This document shows, piece by piece, positions 52,798 through 61,487 of a stretch of DNA of 64,000 nt. The stretch comes from Brooklawnia sp963780175 (GTDB lineage Bacteria; Actinomycetota; Actinomycetes; Propionibacteriales; Propionibacteriaceae). The stretch covers positions 1-64,000 of the forward strand of contig CAWAAT010000004.1 in NCBI GenBank assembly GCA_963780175.1, read 5' to 3'. How positions within the stretch are numbered: position 1 is the stretch's first letter; each line of letters starts with the position of its first letter. The position numbers were made by a program, and so were the translations under genes. The notes under the pieces are model-generated. The model saw only the letters and a program-made list of their open reading frames with translations, did no database searches and had not been told where the DNA came from.

Positions 52798-54234
52798 ATG
52801 GTCAACGAGTTCATCGGCGCGGTCAGTGACGCCATGTATGGCTACATCCTGATCATCCTGCTGCTGGCGGCCGGGCTCTACTTCAGCTTCCGTACCAAGT
52901 TCGTACAGTTCCGGATGCTCGGCCATGCGATCAAGGTCGTCACCCAGCCTGCAGACCGCCTCGGCGAGATCTCGTCGTTCCGAGCGCTGATGGTCTCGAC
53001 CGGATCACGCGTCGGTGTCGGTAACATTGCCGGCGTCTCGACAGCCATCGTCCTTGGTGGCACAGGATCGGTCTTCTGGATGTGGGTCATCGCCATCCTG
53101 GGTGCCGCCTCCGCCTTCGTGGAGTCGACGCTCGCCCAGATCTACAAGAGGCGCGACGCCGACGGCAGTTCTTACGGCGGCCCGGCCTATTACATTCAGG
53201 CGGCGCTGCACACCCGAGCCCTGGGTGTTGTCTTCGCCAGCGCCCTGATCTTCACCTACATGGGCGGCTTCAACATGGTGGCCTCGTTCAACATCGCCTC
53301 CGCTTTCGAGGGTTACAGCTTCTCCGGCCCGTCGACGCCGGTCATCGTGGGCCTGGTGTTGGCCGTCATCACTGCGCTGTCCATCTTCCGTGGAACCAAG
53401 CGGCTCAGCCAGGTGACAGGTTACGTCGTGCCCTTCATGGCCGGTGGTTACATGCTGGTGGCCCTGATCATCGTCGTCATGAACATCGAGCTGGTGCCCT
53501 CGGTGATCGGCAGCATCTTCACCAACGCTTTCGACTTCGAGGCGATCTTCGGCGGCTTCGCCGGTTCGGCGATCATGTACGGCATCAAGCGCGGCCTGTA
53601 CTCGAACGAGGCCGGCGTGGGTTCGGCCCCCAACGCGGCCGCCGCGGCCTCCGTGTCGCACCCTGTCAAGCAAGGGCTCGTGCAGATGCTCTCGGTCTAC
53701 ATCGACACCATCGTCGTCTGCACGGCCACCGCGTTCATGCTGCTGGCCTCCGGCGTCGAGCCGACGAAGGACATGGCCGGAGTCCCCTACGTGCAAGAAG
53801 CCGTCTCCAACAACCTCGGCTGGTTCGGCCACCCGTTCGTGACAGGGGCGCTGTTCCTGTTCGCCTTCACCTCGATCATCGGCAACTTCTTCTACGCGGA
53901 GTTCAACCTGCGCTACCTGCTCAACCGGCTGCCGCGAAAGGTCGAACTGATGGTCTTCCGGGGCGCGGCTGTGGTGCTGGTGTTCGTCGGAGCCCTGCTG
54001 GAGTTCGACTTCGTCTGGGGCATGGCCGACGTGCTGATGGGTGTGATGGCGCTGCTCAACATCCCGGTGATCGTGATCCTCGGCAAACGAGTGGGAGCCT
54101 GTCTGGCTGACTACACGAGCCAACTCAAGCAGGGCAAGGACCCGGCCTTCCTGGCGTCCAGCATCAACCTGCCCGACACCGTCGACTTCTGGCAGGGCGA
54201 GCCTGCCGAGCACAGTCCCCGCCCCACCGCGTGA
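52798..54234 (+). CDS. Sodium:alanine symporter family protein
   Basis: A 478-residue AGCS-family permease that takes up alanine, glycine or related amino acids with Na+. About 11 hydrophobic segments are seen. Family signatures include FRALMVSTGSRVGVGNIAGVSTAI, SYGGPAYYIQAAL and IKRGLYSNEAGVGSAPNAAAAA. Its TGA overlaps the GTG start of the racemase gene. It diverges from the MFS gene with a 174-base intergenic region. Confidence 0.93.
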   Translation: MVNEFIGAVSDAMYGYILIILLLAAGLYFSFRTKFVQFRMLGHAIKVVTQPADRLGEISSFRALMVSTGSRVGVGNIAGVSTAIVLGGTGSVFWMWVIAILGAASAFVESTLAQIYKRRDADGSSYGGPAYYIQAALHTRALGVVFASALIFTYMGGFNMVASFNIASAFEGYSFSGPSTPVIVGLVLAVITALSIFRGTKRLSQVTGYVVPFMAGGYMLVALIIVVMNIELVPSVIGSIFTNAFDFEAIFGGFAGSAIMYGIKRGLYSNEAGVGSAPNAAAAASVSHPVKQGLVQMLSVYIDTIVVCTATAFMLLASGVEPTKDMAGVPYVQEAVSNNLGWFGHPFVTGALFLFAFTSIIGNFFYAEFNLRYLLNRLPRKVELMVFRGAAVVLVFVGALLEFDFVWGMADVLMGVMALLNIPVIVILGKRVGACLADYTSQLKQGKDPAFLASSINLPDTVDFWQGEPAEHSPRPTA

Positions 54235-55313
54235 CACTGCTCACCGACCCTCTCCTGAGCGTCGACCTGGACGTCATCGCGCAGAACACCCAAGTGGCGG
54301 TGGACCTGTGCCGGGCCAGTGGCGTCCTGGTCACCGGGATCACCAAGGCCACTCGCGGCAACCGTCGGGTGGCGGCTGCCATGATCGAAGGTGGCGTGTC
54401 GTCACTCGGGGATTCACGGATCGCCAACCTCGCCGGATTGGAAGGGCTGGGGGTTCCGCGCTGGTTGATCCGCGCTCCTCTGCCTGCTCAGGCGCCCAGC
54501 GTGGTACGACACGCCGAGGGGTCGCTCAACTCCGAGCCGGCGACCATCCGCGCGCTCTCGGCGGCGGCTCACGAGCAGGGCAGAGTCCACCGGGTGGTGC
54601 TGATGGTGGATGCGGGTGATCGGCGCGAGGGCATCGCCGACCTGGATCACCTGCTCTGCGTGGCCGAACTGACCGAGTCTCTCGACGGGGTGGAGTTGGC
54701 CGGCGTCGGGACGAACATGACCTGCTTCGCCTTCGTCCAGCCCAGCACCGCCGCCTATCTGCTCCTGCTGGAGGCCGCCCACGCCATCGAGGACCGGATC
54801 GGACGAAGCCTCGACATGGTTTCGGCGGGGAACTCTGCGGCCATGAACCTGTTGCGTGACGGCGGCGTGCCAGACGGGATCACGCACTACCGTCTCGGCG
54901 AGGCCCTGCTGTTCGGCAAGGAGCGGGCTACCTACACGTTCCTGCCCGGTACCCGGCGCGACGGGTTTGTCCTCAGCGCCGGGATCATCGAGGTGCAGAC
55001 CAAGGCGTCCATGCCCACCGGGGAGATCGGCACCGACTCGTATGGCCGCCGACCACAGTTCGCCGACAAGGGCGTTCGCCGCCGTGCCGTCGTCGCAGTG
55101 GGACGCCAGGACATCGACACCGACACCATGCGTCCGGTTGATCCACTGTGCACCGTCGAGGGCGCCAGTTCCGACCATCTGATCATCGACGTCACCGACG
55201 CCGCACACGACTACCAGGTCGGGGACCGTCTCGAGCTCGAGTTGGGCTATTTCGCCACCATGCGCGCCACAACCTCGCCCTACGTGCACCTCAGGTATCG
55301 CGGCGGGTTGTAG
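54231..55313 (+). CDS. PLP-dependent alanine/ornithine-type racemase
   Basis: A 360-residue protein with the alanine-racemase N-terminal barrel fold of the alanine/ornithine racemase family. The PLP lysine lies in VTGITKATRGN near residue 40; MVDAGDRREGI and VSAGNSAAMNLLRDGGVPDGITHYRLGEAL are characteristic. GTG 54231 overlaps the symporter stop (GTGA), so the two are coupled. The enzyme probably acts on the amino acid taken up by the symporter, but the substrate is not defined. Confidence 0.87.
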   Translation: MTLLTDPLLSVDLDVIAQNTQVAVDLCRASGVLVTGITKATRGNRRVAAAMIEGGVSSLGDSRIANLAGLEGLGVPRWLIRAPLPAQAPSVVRHAEGSLNSEPATIRALSAAAHEQGRVHRVVLMVDAGDRREGIADLDHLLCVAELTESLDGVELAGVGTNMTCFAFVQPSTAAYLLLLEAAHAIEDRIGRSLDMVSAGNSAAMNLLRDGGVPDGITHYRLGEALLFGKERATYTFLPGTRRDGFVLSAGIIEVQTKASMPTGEIGTDSYGRRPQFADKGVRRRAVVAVGRQDIDTDTMRPVDPLCTVEGASSDHLIIDVTDAAHDYQVGDRLELELGYFATMRATTSPYVHLRYRGGL

Positions 55314-55332
55314 GCCTGACCCGGACATGGCT

Positions 55333-55366
55333 GGGGGCCCGGCCGCTGTCTGCGGTCCAGGCCCCC
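55333..55366. terminator. Bidirectional hairpin between racemase and glyS
   Basis: GGGGGCC pairs with GGCCCCC and an inner CCGC with GCGG, with one mismatch and one bulge. It lies between convergent genes. Confidence 0.65.
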
Positions 55367-55389
55367 TGCTCACGCCCTGAGCACGGGGA

Positions 55390-56775
55390 TCAGCAGCCGA
55401 TCAACCGCTCGGCCAGGAATGACTGCACCTGGCTGATGGCGACTCGCTGCTGCGACATGGTGTCGCGCTCACGGATCGTCACGGCATCATCTTCCAGGGT
55501 GTCGAAGTCGACGGTGATGCAGAACGGCGTGCCGATCTCGTCCTGTCGGCGGTACCGCTTGCCGATCGCCTGCGCGTCGTCGAAGTCGACGTTCCAGTAC
55601 TGGCGCAGCTGGGCAGCGAGGTCACGTGCCTTGGGTGACAGTGCCTCGTTGCGGCTGAGCGGCAGGACGGCCGCCTTGACCGGCGCGAGGCGCGGATCCA
55701 GCTTCAGCACCACTCGGGTGTCGACGCCCCCCTTGGTGTTGGGCGCCTCATCCTCGACGTACGCCTCGACCAGGAAGGCCATCAGCGAGCGAGTCAGGCC
55801 GGCCGCGGGCTCTATCACGTAGGGCGTGTAATGCTCGCCCTTGGCCTGGTCGAAGTACTCCAGCGTGACTCCCGAGTGCTTGGAGTGCGTGCTCAAATCG
55901 AAGTCCGTGCGGTTCGCGATCCCCTCGAGTTCGCCCCAGTCAGAGCCGGCAAAGCCGAACTTGTACTCGATGTCGACGGTGCGCTTGGAGTAGTGGGAGA
56001 GCTTCTCCTTGGGGTGCTCGTAGAACCGCAGGTTGGCCTCCTTGACGCCCAGCCCGACGTACCAGGCCTTGCGGTGGTCGATCCAGTACTGATGCCAGTC
56101 CTCATCGGTGCCGGGCTCGACGAAGAACTCCATCTCCATCTGCTCGAACTCACGCGTGCGGAAGATGAAGTTGCCGGGTGTGATCTCGTTGCGAAAACTC
56201 TTGCCGACCTGCGCCACGCCGAAGGGCGGCTTCTGGCGGGTGGCGTTGAGCACGTTCTTGAAGTTCACGAAGATGCCCTGCGCGGTCTCGGGGCGCAGGT
56301 AGTGCAGCCCGGACTCGTCCTCGATCGGCCCCAGGTAGGTCTTGAGCATCATGTTGAAGTCGCGAGGCTCGGTATACTCACCCCGGGTTCCGCAGTTCGG
56401 GCAGGGTACCTGGGCCAGTCCGACAGTGGACTCGTCGAGATCCTTGCGATGGGCGAACTCCTCGACGATCTGGTCGGAGCGGAACCGTTTGTGGCAGCTG
56501 AGACACTCGACGAGCGGATCACTGAACACCGAGACGTGCCCTGAGGCGACCCAGACCTCGCGCGGCAGGATCACCGAGGAGTCGAGACCGACGACGTCAT
56601 CGCGACTGGTGACCATGTAGCGCCACCACTGCCGCTTGATGTTCTCCTTGAGTTCGACGCCCAGCGGACCGTAGTCCCAGGCGGCTCGGGTTCCCCCGTA
56701 GATCTCGCCGCAGGGGAAGACGAAACCCCGCCGCTTGCACAGGTTGATGACCTTGTCGAGAGTGCTCTCAGCCAT
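55390..56775 (-). CDS. glyS: Glycyl-tRNA synthetase
   Basis: The alpha2-type class II synthetase that charges tRNA-Gly. The 461 residues include the N-terminal RRGFVFPCGEIYGGTRAAWDYGPLG, two zinc-binding pairs (CLSCHKRF and CPNCGTRG), motif 2 in FRNEITPGNFIFRTREFEQMEME and a C-terminal anticodon-binding domain. ATG 56775 (MAESTLDK) is the usual start. It diverges from the zinc-uptake operon; this glyS/znu/zur neighbourhood recurs in actinobacteria. Confidence 0.96.
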   Translation of the reverse strand: MAESTLDKVINLCKRRGFVFPCGEIYGGTRAAWDYGPLGVELKENIKRQWWRYMVTSRDDVVGLDSSVILPREVWVASGHVSVFSDPLVECLSCHKRFRSDQIVEEFAHRKDLDESTVGLAQVPCPNCGTRGEYTEPRDFNMMLKTYLGPIEDESGLHYLRPETAQGIFVNFKNVLNATRQKPPFGVAQVGKSFRNEITPGNFIFRTREFEQMEMEFFVEPGTDEDWHQYWIDHRKAWYVGLGVKEANLRFYEHPKEKLSHYSKRTVDIEYKFGFAGSDWGELEGIANRTDFDLSTHSKHSGVTLEYFDQAKGEHYTPYVIEPAAGLTRSLMAFLVEAYVEDEAPNTKGGVDTRVVLKLDPRLAPVKAAVLPLSRNEALSPKARDLAAQLRQYWNVDFDDAQAIGKRYRRQDEIGTPFCITVDFDTLEDDAVTIRERDTMSQQRVAISQVQSFLAERLIGC

Positions 56776-56941
56776 GGAATGCCCTACTGTCAGGTCCCCT
56801 CTGCCGGGGACGCTTCCCGGTACCTGGCTGGCATCGGGTGTGGGACCCCCGGGGCGTACCCGGTTCGAGCCCAACTCTCAGGCTATCGCCTTGGGACCTG
56901 ATGACGAATTCGTGGCTGGGGGCGCGACCGATCGGTGCAAC

Positions 56942-56970
56942 TTGACTTGCCTTACCCAAGCGATGAAAAT
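56942..56970 (+). promoter_or_regulatory. Promoter of znuA operon, likely leaderless
   Basis: TTGACT (56942-56947), 17 bases, then GAAAAT (56965-56970). The distance of seven bases from the -10 box to ATG 56978 puts the transcription start at or next to the start codon. Confidence 0.7.
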
Positions 56971-56984
56971 GATTCTCATGTTCA
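56964..56984. promoter_or_regulatory. Zur box overlapping znuA start
   Basis: A 21-base imperfect palindrome: TGAAAATGAT, a central T, then CTCATGTTCA; 8 of 10 arm positions pair. It closely resembles actinobacterial Zur operators. It covers the -10 box, the start point and the first codons of znuA. Confidence 0.85.
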
Positions 56985-57928
56985 GTTCGCGACATGTCCG
57001 TCTACCAGTGCTGCTGAGTGGTCTGGTCCTGGTTGCTGGCATGACTGCTTGTTCGACTCCCGACACCACCGGCGACCCCGGCCAGACGCGCGTGGTGGTC
57101 GGTGCTTACCCGTTCGAGTTCGTTGCGAACAGGGTGGCCGGCGAGTTGGCCAGCGTCACCAACCTGCTTGCTCCCGGCGCGGACGGTCACGACCTCGAAC
57201 TCTCCCCCCAGCAGGTTGCCGCCATCGACAGCGCAGACCTGGTGATATACCAGTGGGGTTATCAGCCGGCGTTCGATGAGGCCGTTGAGCAGTCCCTGCC
57301 CGATGCCGTTCTGGATACCGGGGACTTCCTCACTCTGCGCAGCGCATCTGAACAGGGCGATACCCACGTCCACGACGCTGCGGTCGACGAGGGGGATGAC
57401 CACGGCGACTACGATCCACACGTCTGGCTCGACCCACTCAACATCGCCTTGATGGGCGATCAGGTGGCCGCCGTCCTGTCGCATCGTGATCCCGACAACG
57501 CGGCCACCTACCAGGCCAATGCCGCGTCCCTGGCCGCCGACGTCAAGGCGCTCGACGCGAGCTTCTCGTCGGGACTGGCCGACTGCCGCACCGACACCTT
57601 CGTCACCAGCCACGCGGCCTTCGGTTACCTGGCGGACCGCTACCAACTGCATCAGGTGGGCATCAGCGGCCTGACCACCGAGGAGGAACCCAGCCCCGCC
57701 CGGATCGCCCAGATCCAGCAGATCGCAGCCGAACACCAGCTCACCACGATCTTCTACGAGACCGCCGTGTCCCCGAAGCTCGCCGAGACGATCGCCGGAG
57801 ACCTCGGCCTGGTAACCGACGTGTTGGACCCTCTGGGAACTCTCAGCGCGGATTCGCCGGGCGGGGACTACCTTGAGGTGATGCAATCCAACCTCGAGGC
57901 CCTCAGGAAGGCGAACGGCTGCCGGTGA
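56978..57928 (+). CDS. znuA: Zinc ABC transporter substrate-binding lipoprotein
   Basis: Captures Zn2+ outside the membrane. The 316-residue precursor has a signal peptide with lipobox VAGMTAC (lipidated Cys25), then the ZnuA/AdcA fold. Metal-binding histidines are likely in GADGHDLELSP, YDPHVWLDP and TSHAAFGYL, and a His/Asp-rich loop (THVHDAAVDEGDDHGDYDPH) precedes the second. I choose ATG 56978, because the upstream in-frame ATGs at 56963 and 56969 lie inside the Zur box and -10 region. No Shine-Dalgarno precedes it. znuC starts inside its stop codon. Confidence 0.92.
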   Translation: MFSSRHVRLPVLLSGLVLVAGMTACSTPDTTGDPGQTRVVVGAYPFEFVANRVAGELASVTNLLAPGADGHDLELSPQQVAAIDSADLVIYQWGYQPAFDEAVEQSLPDAVLDTGDFLTLRSASEQGDTHVHDAAVDEGDDHGDYDPHVWLDPLNIALMGDQVAAVLSHRDPDNAATYQANAASLAADVKALDASFSSGLADCRTDTFVTSHAAFGYLADRYQLHQVGISGLTTEEEPSPARIAQIQQIAAEHQLTTIFYETAVSPKLAETIAGDLGLVTDVLDPLGTLSADSPGGDYLEVMQSNLEALRKANGCR

Positions 57929-58698
57929 ACGACCTCATCATCCACGCGCAGGGCGTGAACACCTGGCTGGACGACCAGCAGGTGCTGCACGACATCGACC
58001 TGGATGTCGCCCCCGGAGAAGTGGTTGCACTGCTGGGCGGCAACGGTTCAGGCAAGACCACACTGCTGCGCACCCTGCTTGGCCTGGTCCCCCACCAGCA
58101 AGGCGCCATCGAACTGTTCGGCAGCCCACTGGGGCGCTTTCGTGAGTGGTCGCGGCTGGGATATGTTCCCCAGCGAGCCCGTCTCCAGGTGCCCAACGCC
58201 ACCGTGTACGAGGTCGTCATGCTGGGGCGCCTGGCGCGCCAGTCACTGTTCGCCCTGCCACGCGCCACGGACCGCCAGGCCGTGTCCCGAGCCCTGCGTC
58301 GTGTCGGGCTCGAGGGATCCGATTCGCGTCCGATGGCCAGCCTGTCGGGAGGCCAGCAGCAGCGGGCCCTGATCGCCCGAGCGCTGGCCGGTGAGGCCGA
58401 CCTGCTGGTGCTCGATGAGCCCTTCGCCGCACTGGACGTGCGCACCCAGACCAGCCTTGCCCGGCTGCTGGGAAGGCTGCACGACGAGGGGCTGACGATC
58501 CTTGTCGTGCTGCACGAGTTGGGTGCGATGGAACCGCTCCTGCAGAGAAGCGTGGTGCTGCAGTTGGGCAGGGTGATCCACGACGGTGCGCTTCGCTCAG
58601 GCCCACCGCTGGACGACTGTCTGGATGATGCCGATTGCCTGCCTGCCGCGACGATTCTGCAGCCGCAGGTGTCTACCCCCGCGAACCGAGGACAGTGA
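57925..58698 (+). CDS. znuC: Zinc ABC transporter ATP-binding protein
   Basis: Energises zinc import. The 257-residue ATPase has Walker A GGNGSGKTTLL, the Q-loop near YVPQRARL, signature LSGGQQQRALIARAL, Walker B LLVLDEPFAALD and a switch His in VVLHELG. GTG 57925 overlaps the znuA TGA (GTGA), so it is translationally coupled. znuB follows after one base. Confidence 0.94.
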   Translation: MNDLIIHAQGVNTWLDDQQVLHDIDLDVAPGEVVALLGGNGSGKTTLLRTLLGLVPHQQGAIELFGSPLGRFREWSRLGYVPQRARLQVPNATVYEVVMLGRLARQSLFALPRATDRQAVSRALRRVGLEGSDSRPMASLSGGQQQRALIARALAGEADLLVLDEPFAALDVRTQTSLARLLGRLHDEGLTILVVLHELGAMEPLLQRSVVLQLGRVIHDGALRSGPPLDDCLDDADCLPAATILQPQVSTPANRGQ

Positions 58699-58699
58699 G

Positions 58700-59680
58700 A
58701 TGGGTCTGCTGGCACTCGATTTCATGGTGCGGGCCCTGCTCGCCGGCGCGTTGACCGGCCTGATGGCCCCCGCTGTCGGCACCTACATCGTTCAACGGCG
58801 CCTGAGCATGCTCGGTGACGGGCTGGGTCACGTGGCCATTGCTGGTGTCGGCCTCGCGCTGATGACCGGCCAGGCCCCAGTGCCGATCGCGGTGGCCGTG
58901 TGCGTGTCCGGAGCGGTCATCATCGAACTGCTGAGACAGTCCGGACGCGCATCCGGCGATGTGGGTCTGGCGATTCTGTTCTACGGGGGTCTGGCGTCCG
59001 GTGTGTTGATGGCAGGCATGGCTGGCCGCGGCGCTGGAACCTTGTCGCAGTACCTGTTCGGTTCACTGACCTCGGTCAACGGCGCTGACCTGGCGGCGGT
59101 GGCCGCCATGGCCGTCGTGGTGCTCGTTGCGGCGATCGGGCTGTCGCCGCAACTGTTCGCCGTCTGCGCGGACGAGGACTACGCCCGCACCCAGGGCCTG
59201 CCCACCAGGGCGCTCAATCTGGTCATCGTCATCCTGGCGGCCATCACGGTTGCCGTGTCGATGCGCACCGTTGGTCTCATGCTGGTCAGCGCACTCATGG
59301 TCATACCGGTCGCCACCAGTCAGAACCTCGTGCTCGGCTTCCGGCGCGGTCTCGCCACGTCTATGGGGCTGGGTCTCGTCCTGGCCGTGGGCGGGGTGGT
59401 GGCCTCCTACTATCTGGACTCGGCATCTGGGGCGACCATCGTGGTGTTGGCGATCCTCGTGTTCATGCTCACCCTGCCCGTGGGTGCCGTGCTTCAGCAA
59501 CGCAGGCGCGCCGCCCAGCCCGTCGGTGCCGATGACGAGCCAATCTTCGAGCGTGCCGAACCGCATGACGCCATGACCGAGGACGCGTTGCACGTTGCCG
59601 TGTTGCACGGTGATCACGTCGACTACCTGCATGACGGCCACCGGCATGCCCCGCACGGGGACCACTTCGATGAGCACTGA
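58700..59680 (+). CDS. znuB: Zinc ABC transporter permease with His-rich tail
   Basis: The membrane channel of the zinc importer. The 326 residues include eight to nine hydrophobic segments with family blocks MAPAVGTYIVQRRLSMLGDGLGHVAIAG and RTVGLMLVSALMVIPVAT. The C-terminal 25 residues form a cytoplasmic His/Asp-rich tail (LHGDHVDYLHDGHRHAPHGDH) that could bind zinc; such tails are not usual in ZnuB. Its end overlaps the zur start by 11 bases. Confidence 0.94.
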   Translation: MGLLALDFMVRALLAGALTGLMAPAVGTYIVQRRLSMLGDGLGHVAIAGVGLALMTGQAPVPIAVAVCVSGAVIIELLRQSGRASGDVGLAILFYGGLASGVLMAGMAGRGAGTLSQYLFGSLTSVNGADLAAVAAMAVVVLVAAIGLSPQLFAVCADEDYARTQGLPTRALNLVIVILAAITVAVSMRTVGLMLVSALMVIPVATSQNLVLGFRRGLATSMGLGLVLAVGGVVASYYLDSASGATIVVLAILVFMLTLPVGAVLQQRRRAAQPVGADDEPIFERAEPHDAMTEDALHVAVLHGDHVDYLHDGHRHAPHGDHFDEH

Positions 59681-60098
59681 GTCCCGTCCTCGCCTCACCC
59701 GCCAACGCCAACTGGTCGCCAACCACCTGGACGAGGCCCGGGAGTTCCTGACCGCACAACAGGTGCACGCCGCCCTGCGGACCGAGGGTGAGGCCATCGG
59801 CCTGGCAACGGTGTACCGGGGGCTCCAGTGGCTGGCCGAGGCCGGCCTGGTCGACTCGATCCGCACCGCCGACGGCGAGGCCGCCTATCGACGTTGCTCG
59901 CCCGCGCACCACCACCACCTCATCTGCCGGTACTGCGGCCGTACGGTCGAGGTGTCAGGCGACGTCCTGGAGCGCTGGTCGCAGCAGGTGGCCAGCGAGC
60001 ACGGATTCCATGAGCCCGAGCACTTCGTCGAGGTCTACGGCATCTGCGCCTCCTGTTGGGCGGACAGCCAAGGGCAGCACCCCGCCACTTCTCACTGA
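59670..60098 (+). CDS. zur: Fur family zinc uptake regulator Zur
   Basis: A 142-residue zinc-responsive repressor. The N-terminal winged helix (about 8-75) includes TRQRQLVANHLDEAREFLTAQQVHAAL and LATVYRGLQWLAEAGLVD. The metal region has Cys76, HHHH (80-83), Cys86, Cys89 and Cys126/Cys129 (CASC). ATG 59670 lies within the end of znuB. As the last gene of the operon it likely represses its own transcription through the Zur box at 56964-56984. Confidence 0.93.
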   Translation: MSTESRPRLTRQRQLVANHLDEAREFLTAQQVHAALRTEGEAIGLATVYRGLQWLAEAGLVDSIRTADGEAAYRRCSPAHHHHLICRYCGRTVEVSGDVLERWSQQVASEHGFHEPEHFVEVYGICASCWADSQGQHPATSH

Positions 60099-60170
60099 CG
60101 GCACAGCGCCTTCACAGCAATCCCACAGAATTCCTTGGTTGTCTCGTGATCAGGTCGAACAAGGAGAACC

Positions 60171-61454
60171 ATGAGCAACGAGCCAGCCCCCAGCCCCTGG
60201 AGCCGTCCGGTCTGGACCGGGGACGCTGAACTGCAGACGACGGTCCCGCCGGCAGAGGAAACGAGCCCCGGGAACGTCGAGCCCGACGCCGAGTCGGCCG
60301 CCACGGCGACCGAGCCTCTGGTCGGGCAACCCGATCGGCCGCAGACCCCGACCCGCAGCCGGATCGCTGGCCTGCTTGCCGCAGCCATGCTGGTGGGCGG
60401 CGTCAGCGGCGGTGTGGCCGGGCTGGCCGGCGTCCAACTTCTTGGTGCGGGCCGGCCCACCTCGTCGGCCACCCAGACCCAGGTGGTGCAGGCCGACTCC
60501 ACGAGCCCCGACTGGACGCCGGTGGCCGCGGCCGCGTCCCGGGCGGTGGTTGCCATCGATGTGGTGGCAGCGAACGGCGGTCAGGGCCAGGGTTCCGGTG
60601 TGGTCATCGACGCTCAGGGCCACATCGTCACCAACAATCACGTGGTGGCGGGCAGCGGGTCGGCCACCTCCATCACCGTGGTGCTGGGGGACGCGTCCTA
60701 TGCGACCACTGTGGTGGGCACCGACCCGACCACCGATCTTGCCGTGCTGCAGATGATCGATGCTCCTGCTGAACTGGCCGTGATGGCATTTGCCGACTCC
60801 AGCGACCTAGCGGTGGGCGATCCGGTGATGGCCATCGGCAACCCCCTGGGCCTGGCCGACACCGTCACCACCGGCATTGTGTCGGCGCTGAACCGGCCGG
60901 TGATCACGGAGGCCGTCACCAGCACCCCGACCTCCGGGCAGGGGGACGCGGTCGTCACAGCGGCGATCCAGACCAACGCGGCCATCAATCCCGGCAACTC
61001 GGGCGGAGCGCTCGTGAACGCCTCGGGCGATCTGGTCGGCATCACGTCGGCCATCGCCACGCTCGCGTCATCCAGCAGCGACCAGACGGGCAACATCGGC
61101 ATCGGGTTCGCCATCGCGTCCAATCAGGTGCGGTACGTCGTCGATCAGTTGATCGCCAACGGCTACGCCGATCATCCCCAGATCGGGGTCAGCGCCAGCG
61201 ACACCACCGGCCCCGGGCTGCTGGGCGCTGAGGTGACCAAGGTGGTGTCCGGCTCACCGGCAGAACAGGCCGGCCTGAAGGTTGGTGACCTCATCACCGC
61301 CGTCAACGGCGACCAGGTCACCTCCACGGAGTCGCTGGTGGCCCTCGTCCGTGCCGGTGAAGTCGGCAAAGAGTTGAAGCTCACGATCGTTCGGGCGGGG
61401 TCCCCCCAAGTGGTCGCGGTCACGCCGGTCGCGGCGCCCCGGCGCAACGGCTGA
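60171..61454 (+). CDS. HtrA-like serine protease with PDZ domain
   Basis: A 427-residue membrane-anchored protease: a Pro/Glu-rich cytoplasmic N-terminus, one transmembrane helix (about 65-92), then a trypsin-like domain with His157 (TNNHVVAGSG), Asp189 (TTDLAVLQM) and Ser277 (NPGNSGGAL), and a PDZ domain (about 335-425, EVTKVVSGSPAEQAGLKVGDLI). It acts outside the membrane in protein quality control. AAGGAGAA lies directly before ATG 60171. It stands between zur and recO; a link to zinc is not evident. Confidence 0.94.
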   Translation: MSNEPAPSPWSRPVWTGDAELQTTVPPAEETSPGNVEPDAESAATATEPLVGQPDRPQTPTRSRIAGLLAAAMLVGGVSGGVAGLAGVQLLGAGRPTSSATQTQVVQADSTSPDWTPVAAAASRAVVAIDVVAANGGQGQGSGVVIDAQGHIVTNNHVVAGSGSATSITVVLGDASYATTVVGTDPTTDLAVLQMIDAPAELAVMAFADSSDLAVGDPVMAIGNPLGLADTVTTGIVSALNRPVITEAVTSTPTSGQGDAVVTAAIQTNAAINPGNSGGALVNASGDLVGITSAIATLASSSSDQTGNIGIGFAIASNQVRYVVDQLIANGYADHPQIGVSASDTTGPGLLGAEVTKVVSGSPAEQAGLKVGDLITAVNGDQVTSTESLVALVRAGEVGKELKLTIVRAGSPQVVAVTPVAAPRRNG

Positions 61455-61459
61455 CCCAA

Positions 61460-61483
61460 GGGACGCCTCGGCTGTTGGCGCCC
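61460..61483. terminator. Hairpin between convergent htrA-like gene and recO
   Basis: GGGACGCC pairs with GGCGCCC, with one bulged base and a nine-base loop. There is no U-tract. Confidence 0.4.
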
Positions 61484-61487
61484 GAGC

